A stretch of DNA of 64,000 nucleotides from Augochlora pura (Eukaryota; Arthropoda; Insecta; Hymenoptera; Halictidae): positions 6,696,001 to 6,760,000 of the forward strand of contig NC_135782.1 in assembly GCF_028453695.1 (NCBI RefSeq), written 5' to 3'. The notes under the pieces were generated by a model. It ran no database searches and was not told the DNA's origin. It saw only the letters and a program-made list of their open reading frames with translations. Below, one piece after another: positions 46,327 to 59,400 of this stretch (position 1 is the first letter of the stretch; every line of letters starts with the position of its first letter). The position numbers and the translations under genes were made by a program.

Positions 46327-49300
46327 ATGGCGTATGACGATGTTATCCTGCGGATGGGCGAGTTTGGCCGGTACCAGCGCAGAATCTACCTTCTGCTCTG
46401 TCTACCGGCGATATCCTGCGCGTTTCACAAGATCGCCGGCGTCTTCCTCAGCGCGAAGATGAGCACCAGGTAGCTGCCGCTTCTTAGGCATTTCGAAACA
46501 GAGTCGGCTATTTTTGAACATTTTCTTATTCTTCCCTCTTGCACAAGCCGCAACCAAAGATAGGCTGGAAAAACACAAGTCAAAATTATTACAGGAGTTC
46601 TGATAGATTTTAGACATGGAAGTTGATCTACAATTATAATTATAAAATATGTATCACATTCAATTAAAAAAAGACTTCTTTTTATGATGGTTGCTCATAT
46701 TGTTTTAGGTTACAGTTTGCGTCAGACTTTTCTGATATATTTTCGCTTAAGTTTCACTTTGTACGAATGAGTTAAAAGAACATATAGCAATTATATTCGC
46801 TGGACGATGATCTAAAAGCATCGAAGAGTGTCCAAAAATTTCGGGGGACTTTTTCACACAGAATACTCAAAAAAGACTATATAGATATAATCGATCCAGT
46901 ATGGAGTGAGCAATTCAATTAGTGGGTGAAAACAATCGATGGCTCTTGTTTCAAGAATTCGAAGCGTGTGTCAGTAATAGGACCCATCTGGACGAAGTGA
47001 ATCACTGTGCGGGTCGGAAAGAAAATATTTTGCACACCGAAACATGCTAATTATCAGTATTAACATTTTTACGAGTCTGAATTTTTTGTTTCGCGTTCCC
47101 AAGGTCCGAGCTCTAGACGAGTTTCGATTTGATATTCCGTACATAATTCTGGTTCAAAGATAAAATTTAGTGCTTTGCAATCAAATAAGATACATTGATC
47201 GCGTTACCAACATTTGTCATATTTTTCTAGGACATCTAATGAATTTTTATCTTTGGTAGCAAAGTTATTGCTCAGAAACTTTTTAAAATTGACATTGTAT
47301 AAATTAAAGAGACATGATATAGCTTGAATATTGAACTGGATTGAAAAAGAAACAATTATCTTTCAGATGCTTGCTGCCGCATGAGAACGTGGAGAACGCG
47401 ACGTATTTTTTACCCCGAAGTGTGATAAACGCGAGCTACCCATGGGACTACGACCTGGAAGAATGGTCGCAGTGTTACAGACGCGACGTTCCTAGCTTTT
47501 TTAATGAAACTACAATCGACAGGTACGTCGACACGTCGACGAACGACGCCCCGATTCAGAAACCCTTCTCCCCGAATGGTCTCAACACTCAAGGCCTCAA
47601 GAAATGCGAGGGATTCGTGTATGACAGAAGCAAATATAAAAGTACCACCACTTCCGAGGTATACACTAGTTTTAGACCATCATTTCACGTGTACCTAACT
47701 CGTTACTAATTCGTCAACCAAGATCTAATTGACTTTCATTGTGCCACAATAGTGCTTTAAGAGATATGTATGTAATCGGTAGTCTCAAAATTCTTCATTG
47801 GCATCCTCTCCCAATGCTAGAAGTACTGATAAGTTAGTAAAACGACAAATTAATTTCATTTCGTTGACATCAGTCGAAAGCTTGAACTCAATCATAGATA
47901 TGAAGATTTTGATTGTAATTATAGAAAGTAGCGAATGCATCAATATACTCTTTGGCATCCTTTGGAAGAAGCACTAGTGTAGCTATGCGATATAAGCAAT
48001 TGAAATATTCAGATGTAATGTAACTGTTTGTGTTGCTTCTTTTCAGTGGAACTTAGTTTGCGACAGGGCATGGTTGAAAGCTACGGGGGATTCTTTGTTC
48101 ATGGTAGGAGTCATGCTTGGCTCGATGATTTTCGGTGGTTTGTCCGATAAATATGGGCGTAGACCAATTTTCTTCCTGTCTTTAGTCATACAGCTGGTCG
48201 GCGGTATACTAGTCGCGGTTGCACCCGAGTTTATATCCTACGTTATCTTCAGGTTAATAGTCGGCTCGACTACCAGTGGGGTCTTTCTAGTCGCCTATGT
48301 CATTGGTAAATAGTTACACGAAATAAGTCGTTTCATGCAGTGCGTCGTTTCCCATTTTATTACAGTTGTGCATTCTAATAACACTCGAACGGCGGACCAT
48401 TCTGAAAAAACTATAACTTTTTAAGTTTAATAATTATATTCTCCATATATTTGTATTTTTTCTACTCAACATATTTTTTAAAATGCTCCTTCTAGGCGTA
48501 TTAGTTTCTTTTGTAGATCTTAATGAAGCATGTGGACTCAAACTGAGTGCAAAATGAATCCAAGTTCTGCCGTTCCAGTGTTGAAGAATTTTAAGTTTGC
48601 AGCAGTTGATTCTAATTCATTCAAACACGACATTGATTTTGGAAGCGGCATTACTCGTGCAATGTTCTGATATGAAAGTAGTAGTTCTGTTAAATATCAT
48701 TTCGATACCACGACGACACTATAATCTCCAGATAATGTTGCCTTTTAGCCCTGGAAATGGTGGGTCCGAGGAAGCGTTTGGTAGCCGGAGTTGGTTGTCA
48801 ACTATTCTTCACGACTGGATACATACTCACCGCTGGATTTGCATACTTTATAACCGACTGGAGAATGCTACAAGTCGCAATCACCGTGCCAAGTATCGCA
48901 TTCCTTCTTTATTGGTGGTGAGAATAATATATTTTTTTCTTAGGTTCCTATGCTAAACCATGATCCTTGCTAATCATAATGATTTCGCAGGTTCATCCCT
49001 GAATCTGCGCGTTGGCTGTTAACCAAAGGTCGTGTGCAGGAAGCAAAAGATCTACTTCAACGAGCCTCTTTAGAAAACGGCGTAGAAATGCCAACCGAGT
49101 CGCTGGACACACTCCTCAACAGCTATGAAGACAGCGCTCCGGATTACAAGAAACCGTCGCTGTTTGATCTTTTCCGATATCCAAATTTGAGGCGGAAGAG
49201 CATTTTACTGTTTTTCAATTGGTAATGTTTCTTTGGAATTTCTCTGAGACCTTTTACAATTGTGATCAATGATCTGCAAAGTTCAGCACAGGACCTTTAC

Positions 49301-50616
49301 CAGTTGATCTTTTGCTATGATTAAACGATTCATTTTTCGCATTGTTAAAGAAAGACATCAGTTAATGTATTAGTCATGCGTAGACAAACAGCAAAAGCGC
49401 AAGGTTTGTCTCAGAACAGGTTATCAACTTCAATTCATTTCGCAAAGTATCCAGGCTATCGACGACTGTTAATTCGTATTCTCTGGAATCGATTTCCAGG
49501 CTTGTAAATAGCGGTACCTACTACGGGCTCTCCTGGCACGTGACCAACCTCGGTGACAACGACTATCTTAATTTCCTCATTTCTGGGTTAGTGGAAATAC
49601 CTGCGTACACGTTTCTAATTTTCACCCTGAATCGTTGGGGCAGGAAGATTATCTTGTGCGGCTGCATGTTAATATCTGGAGTGGCGCTACTCGCAATCTT
49701 GTTTGTACCTGCTGGTTAGTTGAACAGGAAGAGTCTTGTACATTCATTCACTTTAATATCATTCCAATCCTGTTTCTGATGATACTTTCTATTTCAGATA
49801 ACCAATGGCTTATCGTGTGTCTCGCCATGATCGGAAAACTCACTATCACGTCCTCCTACGGTGCTATTTATGTTTTTACTGCCGAACAGTTTCCCACGGT
49901 CATTCGAAACGTCGGTCTCGGAGCCTGTTCAACTTTCGCTCGAATCGGCGGTGTAATTGCTCCATATGTCATTCACCTGGTAAATAATTCTATGCTTTCG
50001 TGCCGCGAAGATAGAGCCGCTCGTTGGACATGGTCCATTGCATTAATTACACTGTCCAACGTATATCTTACGTTCCAGTAGATGATTTTTATGGATAATT
50101 GCGTGCTAAACACGAATTCATGAAGATTTATAACGATCATTTTTATGTAGATCATACGATATTCAAAAAATCTGTACGAATCATCTATCGGTAATTAAGT
50201 GGCCTAAAAAAATTGAAATTTTGTTGCACAATAACTATAGTTAGAACGTGTACAAATTCTTTGAGTTATCGATCTTTTACAGTCTGAAATTTGGATGCCT
50301 CTTCCATTCGTTATTTTTGGATCGTGCGTATTAACCGGCGGCGTTATGTCATTGCTTCTTCCGGAAACACTGAACAAGAAACTTCCAGAAACCATACAGG
50401 ATGGCGAATTGTTTGGAAAGTACGTAAAGAAGTAATTACTTTTATTTTTTACGTATATTGTCGTTTCGCTTTTTATCACTACGAATGTGTCGTTTTAGGA
50501 AACCTTCGAAAAAGGAGAAGAAGAAGCATCTAGACATAGAGCAGCTGAACGAAGTGGACGTGATAAAACCACTGAAACCGCAAGAAAACGGTGTTCACGA
50601 GAAGCAGAACGGATGA
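46327..50616 (+). CDS. Organic cation transporter-like protein (SLC22 family, MFS)
   Basis: Plasma-membrane uniporter/antiporter family for organic cations, carnitine and related solutes (Drosophila Orct/CarT relatives). Exons: 46327-46469, 47367-47658, 48047-48305, 48749-48917, 48991-49221, 49500-49714, 49798-49979, 50283-50419, 50499-50616; all GT-AG and in phase, 581 residues, a normal family length. The N-terminus MAYDDVILRMGEFGRYQRR leads into TM1, then a large extracellular loop with Asn-glycosylation motifs and WSQC. The MFS signature GGLSDKYGRRP follows TM2; WFIPESARWLLTKGR precedes the cytoplasmic loop; TEQ-type AEQFPTVIRNVGLG and FARIGGVIAPYV lie in TM10-11; LPETLNKKLPET marks the end of TM12. 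The C-terminal tail is Lys-rich. Substrate cannot be told from sequence. Confidence 0.94.
48380..48582. mobile_element. MITE-like element in an SLC22 intron
   Basis: Left end aacactcgaacggcgga (48380-48396) and the reverse complement of the right end (48566-48582), aacactggaacggcaga, match at 15 of 17 positions. The flanks are TAAT and TTGA rather than intact TTAA. It lies in the intron 48306-48748 and shares interior sequence with 41189-41510. Confidence 0.55.
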
Positions 50617-51346
50617 CAGTGATCTCCAAGGCGAACATCGGTTATGCTCAAAACATGTATTTGAATTCCGCCTGTTCTAGACAGCCTTCCGCGTACACGT
50701 GTCTCGCGCATAACGAATCTTGGCGTGTCCACTGTAAAATTTCACCAACGAATCTCATTCGACCTCACAAAGCTGCATGATCGATCAAACATAGGCTGTC
50801 TCTGACCGAGAACGAAACACAGGAACATACGAATCAAGGGACTACTGATATCCTCATTGAAAGTTTCAGCATCAAACGATTGAAAGTGAGAAGGTAGCGT
50901 TTACCTTCTGTTTGTACGTACATACAATATATGTAATTGATAGCACACGAAAAGAAAAACAAATCTGCCAAGAAACATATCATTTACTCTAATTTCCGAA
51001 TGTTGTTTATGTGGTAAGTGCCCTTGAAATGTAAACTTGTAAAAGCTTGCCGGAACGTTCGGGCGGATAACGAATATTTCCGTGCGACTAATGCGGATAA
51101 AAAATACAAAGACTTTGACATTTTACTGTTCTGTGTTGTATTATTAAAAGACAACCTTCTTATCCTTATCGTACGTGCTATTTAAAATTAAAAAATTCAT
51201 TCATGAATAATTGCTAGTATAATAGCAGAGTTTTGCTGACATTAAGTAGTTATTAGCGACTTTTCACGTTTTTTTTTAGTACCTGCAATGTGTGAGTCAA
51301 GGATAGTCTACTTGATAGCAGAATAGTAATTATATACATTTTTTAA

Positions 51347-51352
51347 AATAAA
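51347..51352 (+). promoter_or_regulatory. Possible poly(A) signal of the SLC22 gene
   Basis: AATAAA 731 bases after the stop codon. Another AATAAA at 51617-51622 is equally possible. Confidence 0.35.
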
Positions 51353-52050
51353 TGGTGATATATACATATATACTGTCAGAAAATAAGTGACTTGGTGCTG
51401 ACCTCATGCAGTTAAAGCACGCACTTACAAACTGCACCAATGCTTGCTCTTATATGTCCTAGAAATCAGGTAGGTTATTATGTATAGATTGCAATATTTT
51501 GCTAACAAAAGTTAATATACTTATATCCATATTAGGGATAATACTTCTATGGATAACTTCTCATTCCTTATATCTTAAGAAAACAAATTTTAGCAGATAA
51601 TTATGGAAAGTGTTACAATAAAAAATATCACATTATCATTAAACGATAAGATATAAAACGAACCTGTTGCCCCACTTAAAAAGTTTAGTTAACTGTTTCC
51701 AGAAACGCATTAATATTATGGTATTAGTTGTACGAACTACGGACGATTAAACACAAACATCCCCTCGATCTCCATCGTTTATAGTTAATTAATTGTACTC
51801 CATGTCATTCTGGCTCCATTTTCATCCCTTCTGTTCAAATTGAAAGTTTGCGGGTCGTTCGGATAGATGGAATTTAAAGGCTAATCTGAAATTTTAGAAA
51901 TTGTTAACAATACATTTGGTTCAGTTATATTAAGGCATAATATAATAATAATATACTAACAGATTCTTCCTTCGATTTGTTGTTTTATACTTTAATTCTG
52001 CCATTATTAATATTGAACTCTTCAATCTGTACATTATTGGACACGACAAT

Positions 52051-52344
52051 AGCGCCGCTTGTGGCGATAAATGGAAGCTCAGTTCAGGGGTCCGTACAGC
52101 GCCAATTAGTATAGCGGCAAAACGCTGAAACTGCTAGCCAAACAGTGGCGCTCCTTGCGGAGAAAAACTGAAGCTCAATTCAGGAGTTCGTACAGCGCCA
52201 ATTAGTGCTGCGGCAAAACGCTCAAACTACTAGACAAATTACCGACGGTCGATTTTGGCTAACAGTTTGAGCGTTTTGCCGCTGCACTAATTGGCGCTAA
52301 ATAAATGCATGAACGAGCTTCTAAATTTCACCACAAGAGGCGCT
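52051..52344. repeat. Three-copy ~92-bp repeat, two direct and one inverted
   Basis: Copy 1 (52051-52142) and copy 2 (about 52147-52238) are direct repeats offset by 96 bases; copy 3 (52256-52344) is inverted. All share AGCTC about 25 bases in and the core AGCGCCAATTAGT, then GCGGCAAAACGCT and AAACT. Copies 1 and 3 also share the outer AGCGCC..CTTGTGG. Copies 2 and 3 can fold into a long hairpin. It lies between the SLC22 and WAP genes. Confidence 0.8.
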
Positions 52345-52571
52345 GTTTCGATATTTTACGCAGATGATTCGTGCCGGATTTTATATGATTTCTTATGGGA
52401 ATAGCGGCACGATTCTTTCGTTCAATAGGCGAACACCATGGATAATCGTTTATAATTTATTATTTTTAACTCGAATATTCAAGAAATAATTATCAGTCCT
52501 TCGTTAGAGGTCTGTTTTTAGGTTTATCAATCATGAAAGTACATTTACTAAGCCTGTGGTTTATAATAATA

Positions 52572-52577
52572 TTTATT
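52572..52577 (-). promoter_or_regulatory. Poly(A) signal of the WAP-domain gene (minus strand)
   Basis: TTTATT on the plus strand is AATAAA on the minus strand, 140 bases after the stop codon at 52717-52719. Confidence 0.5.
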
Positions 52578-52716
52578 AAAAAGTGAAGATGACGCTTGAA
52601 ATTACAGATCTCATTGTTATAAAAATATAGCATTAAAATATGGCACTTTCGAAGGCACAAACGAACAAAATTCCCAATGTTTAATTAACAAAGTCTATAT
52701 CTATTCTAGTTGATCA

Positions 52717-53494
52717 TTATAAAGGGTTATTATTGTAAAAGGGGTAGTAGTTTGTGTTTCCGGTGATTTCGTAAGGGTTCCTATTGCCCTCGTTTGGATT
52801 CCTAAAGATGTTCGGATTTTCCGGGAATGAGGCAACCGGAAACCCACCGGATTCGACCGCCTCGACATCCGGTTTCTGGCATGCTAGAGCACCACAACGA
52901 TTTCTACAGCATTTCAGCGTTCCCCTGCAATCGCTGTCGACGCTGCAAGTCGGCGAGCATACCCATCGTCCTGTCGGCACTGCTGGACAGGACCCTGCCT
53001 TCTCTATTATCAAAAAATGCCACGTAATCCATCATATCACCCAACAGTGTCAAATATAAACTGCAGCCTTTTATTAATCCATTTGAACAGTTCCAGTAAT
53101 TAAAAGACTAATTAATAATTTGTAAAATCACTGCTAAGATGTCTACTTTTTTTTTCTTTTTTGGGAAAGGTCTGTCTCACCTTGTGGATTTTTTTGTCGC
53201 ATGGTCACAGGCTTCGAACAGACAGTTCCTCCGCAATTAGTCGGACAGCACTTGCCGATTCCTAAACAATGGGCATCGGAATAGCAGGATTGGCTGCAGA
53301 TTTGAACTGGCAGAGCTGGCGGACAGGATCCTGATTTCTCGGCGAAAGGTTCGTATCTGCGATTGTCGTATTGTTAAAAAAAGAAACGAACCCTACGATA
53401 AAGTTGAAAGTGTCGACGATAGAATTTACCTCGCTTGACCGTACGTGCCGGTCACGGTTAGTGTTATCGCTAAAGTAACCAGCAATAACTTCAT
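52717..53494 (-). CDS. Secreted protein with two WAP (four-disulfide core) domains
   Basis: Exon 1 starts at 53494 with a signal peptide (MKLLLVTLAITLTVTGTYG). Exon 2 (53181-53357) encodes WAP domain 1, CPPALPVQIC to CGGTVC, with eight cysteines in the WAP order including the CC pair. Exon 3 (52717-53003) encodes WAP domain 2, CPAVPTGRWVC to CGALAC, again eight cysteines, and an Asn/Pro/Tyr-rich tail ending NNNPL. Domains of this kind are secreted protease inhibitors or antimicrobial factors; which applies here is unknown. The exon 2-3 phases agree. The exon 1-2 junction does not fit the strong donor at 53429 (exon end 53430, phase 2), but the weaker GT after 53440 keeps the frame (172 residues). 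A TATATA at 53871-53876 might mark the promoter if the 5' UTR is spliced. Confidence 0.82.
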
Positions 53495-55222
53495 TCTTAG
53501 GCCGTTCTGATGATCCCACGCGAAACGATGGCACTTTCGATGGAACTGAAAGCGAAAGGCTTTCGTTAATTTTCATATATCATTTTCTATCAAAGAATAT
53601 TAACTTTATGGTAGCTATTCTTTTGCAAAATTTAAAGAATCAATTTTTCAACACTGCAAAACTTAATCACTTAAATAATTATAGGCACACTAGAAACAGT
53701 AATCTTCTTTTTCCTCAAAGAAATCACTACAATCGAAAGTGTCCTAAACTGGAAATTGTACGCCAAGGGGTTGGACAATAAATGATCACCGTACACGAGA
53801 ACGACGCACGTTCGCCAACAGGTCGCCGTGTCTTTTGCACTTTTGCCGGCGCGGAGACGAATTTCCCTTCTATATAGGATCGATCCCCACTTTACCACGA
53901 ATCCGCGCGTGAGCCTGTCGATGATAAAACCGGAGACGTCGATCCCACTTCGGATGCTGGACCGCAACGGGCAATCAACGCGACGAATTCAGCTAACGAG
54001 AAATCTAAATGGAGCGGAAGGAAGTTCCTCGCGGTTCCTGAGAGCCTCGGGGAAAAAGGAACGCGCGCGGGGCGGTTGCAGTCTCGACGGTTTCCGGCCG
54101 GTTAAACCGCATCCTTTTTATTTCTAGCTCTGCTCGTATTTTGTTATCCACTCTTTTTCTAGGCGAAATAAATTGCCCAGATTTTTCACTCGCAATTAGC
54201 GAGCAATTGGGTTTTACACGACTTCGTAAAAAGCACGATATATACGATGAATACGCTGAATTCTTCTGACGACATTCACGCACGAGCTGTTCTTTATGAC
54301 GCGTTGTTACCATAGCTCGGTTGGCGAACAATTATCAGCCCGCGAAACGCATTGTTCAATTTGTAGCGAGGCACGAATTTTTCGAATGTTTGCCAGTGAC
54401 TGGTTTTTCCTACCGGACGCTACGAGAGACAGTTCAGCGATGGCGATGAATATCCAATCGTCATGTTTTATTCAGTGCCGTCATCGCGCAAACTGTCGTG
54501 ACATCATTCGACGTTAAACGTCGCCGCGTTTTGTTGTATGAAAAATATCGAAGAAATGTTTGCCTTCTTCGATTGTCGGAAACGGCAGGTTTCTTTTTTA
54601 TCGTGGCACATTGAATTGATTTATGAAAATGTAATAAGTTATTATATTGGTCACAGTGGAAGCGTGCTTGAGCGAATTGAATTGCAAAAGGAAGTATACC
54701 GAACATTTGTTAGAACAATGACCAAATAAAAGACTTCGACTGAAAAATATTCGCTTTCACGCACAACATTTTTTCTTCTCGCGGTGCCTCAGATCTGCAT
54801 AAGTAGCCAAGCTCGTTACATAATTGTTCGGATGCATCGATTTCCGAGGTCAACCGGTATATGCCATGTCGAGCGAAGCAATATTTTTTGCACGAAATCC
54901 TTAGAAATCGAACGCGACGAGATTTTCGATTCGTCGTATTTTTTTACAGTGTACAAAACACGACACGTAAAATGATCACTAGAATACTTAAAGTAATCAT
55001 CGTCGTCTTATATTTTGATTACGCCGTTATTCCGAGAAGCGAGAGATTAAATTCCCATCTATGCTGAAGTGGGCTGAATTCCGTGAGCGAATATTGAGAG
55101 AGATCTTGCAGTATTGAGTTTCCGTTCACCCGAAATTCTCGTGAAATTAATTAACGGATTATAGTTCTTTCTCCACAGTTCTCTCGGTATAGCTTAACAA
55201 TAAACGTTCTGCGATTTCATTC
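53495..55222. other. Intergenic DNA between the WAP gene and stumps
   Basis: Contains a GC-rich stretch (about 53.8-54.1 kb) likely to include the minus-strand WAP promoter. Short frames on both strands have no recognisable content. Confidence 0.45.
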
Positions 55223-55228
55223 TTTATT
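55223..55228 (-). promoter_or_regulatory. Candidate poly(A) signal of stumps (minus strand)
   Basis: TTTATT on the plus strand (AATAAA on the minus strand), about 1.2 kb after the stumps stop codon. The 3' UTR would cover 55.2-56.45 kb, where no other gene is seen. Confidence 0.35.
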
Positions 55229-55994
55229 GGTACATTAACATAAATAGAAAAGGAGGGACCCGACGGATCCGGTAAAAAATTACGCGAAATGGCTATAGTT
55301 TAACATGTTACAAATTACAATTAAACTGTTTAAATGCATTCTTGGTACTTGAGACGCGTGATCATACTATGCGACAATTATAGCCGAGACGTTTCGGCGC
55401 CTGTACAACGATAATAGGTGGTCGGCCACGCTGCGCCATTTTTCTTTACAGTCTTTCGGCGTCGTGGATATACTTACAATTAATATTTCAAAGAAAACAA
55501 TCATTTTTGCGATTACAGGACAGAAGGAGAACGTATATATATGTACAGAATTTCATTTTTGGCTTTACAACCAAAACGACGAAACTTTGATTTGGCGCTC
55601 GCTAGCATTGTATTTCAAGTTGGATCGAGATCCAAATTAATCGACTAATTAACTAATGTACAACTTAGTGGTTAATTTCGGGCCTCGAATGTTCTTGATC
55701 ACCTTTTCGCTTAGCCTAACGAGTATAGTCAAATTACAAGTAGCCATCGTCCAACGATCTGGAGGATGTACAGCCTCCGAGGATATTCGAATCCTTGAAA
55801 TCGACGTATTACAAAATAGGTGCGAATATTCAGCTAACGATTATCTAAATTGTGATATCGTATATGTAAGATAACTCCAGCCGAGTTCGGATTCGTCGCA
55901 GGAATCTCGGAAACGTCAAAAATTATTGCAACTTCTACGCTTCGAAACGCGTGTAAACTAAATGAAACTTAACTGGAACTCTCGGACGTTTTTC

Positions 55995-56014
55995 ATAATA
56001 ATAATAATAATAAT
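55995..56014. repeat. Trinucleotide microsatellite (ATA)n
   Basis: Near-perfect ATA/TAA run in the presumed stumps 3' UTR. Confidence 0.7.
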
Positions 56015-56448
56015 TCTAATCGATATTCCTGTTCGTCGTTGTACGACGAACGGATAAGATAATTCTCGATAAACGTTCTAGACGCGTGCCAGCGTTATTA
56101 ACATTAGAATTTCAAAGATTAAGTCACGCCTCTTCGAGTATTCGAACGAAAGTGAAGAGAAGACAACGCGAAGGAAAAAAAAAGCAATGTACATGAAAGA
56201 GCCGGAGGATTAGAATCGTGCGCGGAATATCAATGAGAGACTATTTTATCGCCTCCGTTCGTGAACGATCGTTTTTACACGGATTTACATTTACACGCTA
56301 TTAATACTAACAATTACGAAGAACACTGGCGTCGCACGATCACTTTAGAGTTCGTCGACGGAGAACACAATCGTCGAAGGCACATTTCGCGGATGGCCCT
56401 TTGTCCTGAAAATAGGAGAAGGTCTGCGCGTCTTTGGCGGCCGTCTTC

Positions 56449-59400
56449 TTACTTCTTCGTGGCGCCTGGAATAGAAAATATCAAAAAATAAATTAAATAG
56501 AAAGTCTTCAAAGTATACATTTCATTAATACGATATTCTGACGAAAGAAATCTTTGGCTCGGAATCAACGAGGGCTTTGAGATCCCGGATAACGTTGAAG
56601 GTACAATGAAGAGATTACTGGCGGGGAAAAAGCCGGTCTTTTAAGGCGACTCGAGAAGGTTTCAAGAAATAGTGACGACGAAAGTCCGATTAAGTAACCG
56701 ACCTCCGTGAATTCACAGAGTAAAAGGGAACGGTCGGGTGTGATTAGTTCCACTGGAATGTCAATTTGCGATCGGGGTTTCAATGAGTCTTTTGAATCAC
56801 TCCGAGCTTCTTAAGGACTTCTTTCAAAAGGTTTCCGAGTACCTCGACAGTGTTCTCGTGAATGCTCGTTTTTTTGCCAGGCGAAGAAACGCTGGTAATA
56901 CCCAAATGATCGCGATCTTTTATAAAACTTTATTGCACGATGATTGCATTAGAAGGATGCATTGCAGTATATTAAACATTGACGTATAGTTTGATCCTTT
57001 CACTGCGATTTTTATACATATCGTGTATGATTGTTCAACCGGAACTAATATTTATCAGATTTATATCGAAATGGTCGAAATACTGTATTACATTTATTTA
57101 TTAATAATATAATTTTTGATATTTAATGGTCACTAATAGGTGCCAAACATTCGCCTAAATTTTTAAAGCGTTGAGAATACATTCATCTTAGAATTTTGAA
57201 AAGAACTCTCACCTCTGGGAGGTACAGGTGGGGCAGGCGCCTTCTTGGCGATCTTGAGCTCTTGGGAAAGATCCACATTCATGTAATCCGGCATTCTAGC
57301 GCCGTCAGGGACGTCGACGTCACAGGAACCGTTCACCAGATCCGTTTCCACATACTCCTCGTTACTCTGATTCGCAACCGTGTCTATCGCTGGACTTTCA
57401 GCAGGCGTCTTGGCGTCCTCTGTCCTTGGAGTTTCAACCTTGGCCGGGTTCTTCGTGGTCTCAAGGGTCTGGGCCACTTCGCCCGAGTGCCTCTGCTGAC
57501 TCTGGACTTCCTGGATCGGTGTGACGTGTCCAGGCGTCACGTTCATGTAGTTCGTGGGAATGCACATGCCTGCAGGTGGTGCCGGAGCTGGATTCGTCGC
57601 GCCTGGCTCGACGTTGGCATAACTGTTGCCAGGATGTCTCGGAGGATCCGTGTCCGGGGTGTCCGCACTCGTTGGTGACGAGCCGTGGAGCATCTCTAGG
57701 TATTTAGGGTGGTCGCACGGGGAGCTGGGGGTCTTTGGTTCCTTCATGGTGTGGTCCGGCTTGAACGCTGTGGCGAAATGGGAATTTTTCAATCTCAAAG
57801 ATTTTATAAAATTGAAGTAATATACTTAACGAAAAGGTTGAAAAATTAGGTTATGTAACATAATATATCATAATATCTTGACATAACCTTTTCATCGATA
57901 CAAAGCAGCATGTATTATTATTAGTGATCGGTAGCTTTAGTGTTAAAAATTGATTACTGCAATGAATGAGAACAATTCGTACAATGAATGGGCAATCCCG
58001 AAGGAGGAAAGGCGATGTAGTATTCGGTGTCCTCTGCCTTCGACGGTAACTGAGGTCTGAGGTCGAGGTCGTTTCCGGTGGAGGACCTAGGCGACGGAGA
58101 ATACCTAAGTGCAGGTGAATATCTGCCAGCAAAGGGTTTCGGGGCTGGCGGTATCTCGTAAGACATTACTCCCGGTTTGTCCTCCCTTGCGTTTTGTAAC
58201 TGCAATGACATCAAACATGATTGATATTCATTTAAACAAATGTAGAAAAATCAATTTCTGATTTTGGTACATACTCTTCTATCTTCCGTGTCCGAATGAG
58301 TTCCGCTATCACCCAGACTGGCCCCGCTGCATCCGCTGGCGGTGCTCATTCTACCAGACGAAGACGAACCTGAGGAAACAGAAACGTAGATTAGAAATCC
58401 ATGTTACACTGTTTTACCATCGATAAACAATAGCCACATACTTGACACGCTACGAAGGCTCAGACTGCTAACTGGTCTGCGATCGGCCAATCCGCCGTTG
58501 ATATTCTCCGCTTTGCTGGCTGCAGAAGAATCGTCGCTTCCGCTCGCAGAGTCCTTCGAATCTGTCCAAAACAAACGCCCGAGTTACAATTTGTTCTTTA
58601 ACAATCTTTATCTTAAAATCATCTTCACTGTTCGCTTTTATCTTCCTCCATCGCTCACCTTTCTTCCCCTTGGAGAAGAACTTCCTGATCCTGTCGAAGG
58701 GGGTCGGCGCCTTCATCTCATCCTTCAACCTCTTCTGTATCCTCTCGTACTCCTCCCTCATCGCTGTCAGCTGCCTCTGCTTGTCCTTGAAGCTCTGCTG
58801 AACGTCGTTCCGGTTCCTCCAGTTCTCCACGAGCCTCTCGACCTCGTTGATCGTGAACACGTTGTTCTTGAAGTCGTTTATGATCTCCAGAAGCTCGTCC
58901 TGAGGACCGGATGGCTCCCTGGACTTTCCGCTCGAGTTCGAGGCGGTCCTGCCATAGGAGCAAGAGGAGTGACTATTTTCCTCTCGGGCGTGAGAGTCGT
59001 GGCGACCTTGCGTCGGCGTCGCTGTCCGCGATGGCTGCTGACTCGCTATGTTCGACGTGGGCGTTTTGGGTCCTAGAAACATCAAAATTCCATTGGTAAC
59101 CGAATTTTTTAAGAAAAAGTAACGATGTCGTAATGTTGAAAAGTTCAACGTGAAAGGGAAGACGGTCTCACCGGCTGGGTGCATCTTCATGTAGCCTTGA
59201 AGAGGCAGTTCCAGACCGTTCGGCGTGTTGGCCGGCGCCGTTGGTGTCGAGGGACTGACGAGGACCGGTGTCGGTGCCGGTACGATCGAGTAATTAGCCT
59301 CAATGGGGTTAGTGGTGGTCGGGCTAGGGGTTACTGGTAATTGGCCTGGCAAGATTAGAGACGTTATTGGTCTTGCGGCCGGTGGCACTGAATAAGCCTC

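Noticed and set aside
58498..59076. Plus-strand frame of 192 codons opposite stumps
   Set aside because: Antisense shadow of the stumps coiled-coil exon, whose phases fit the neighbouring exons.
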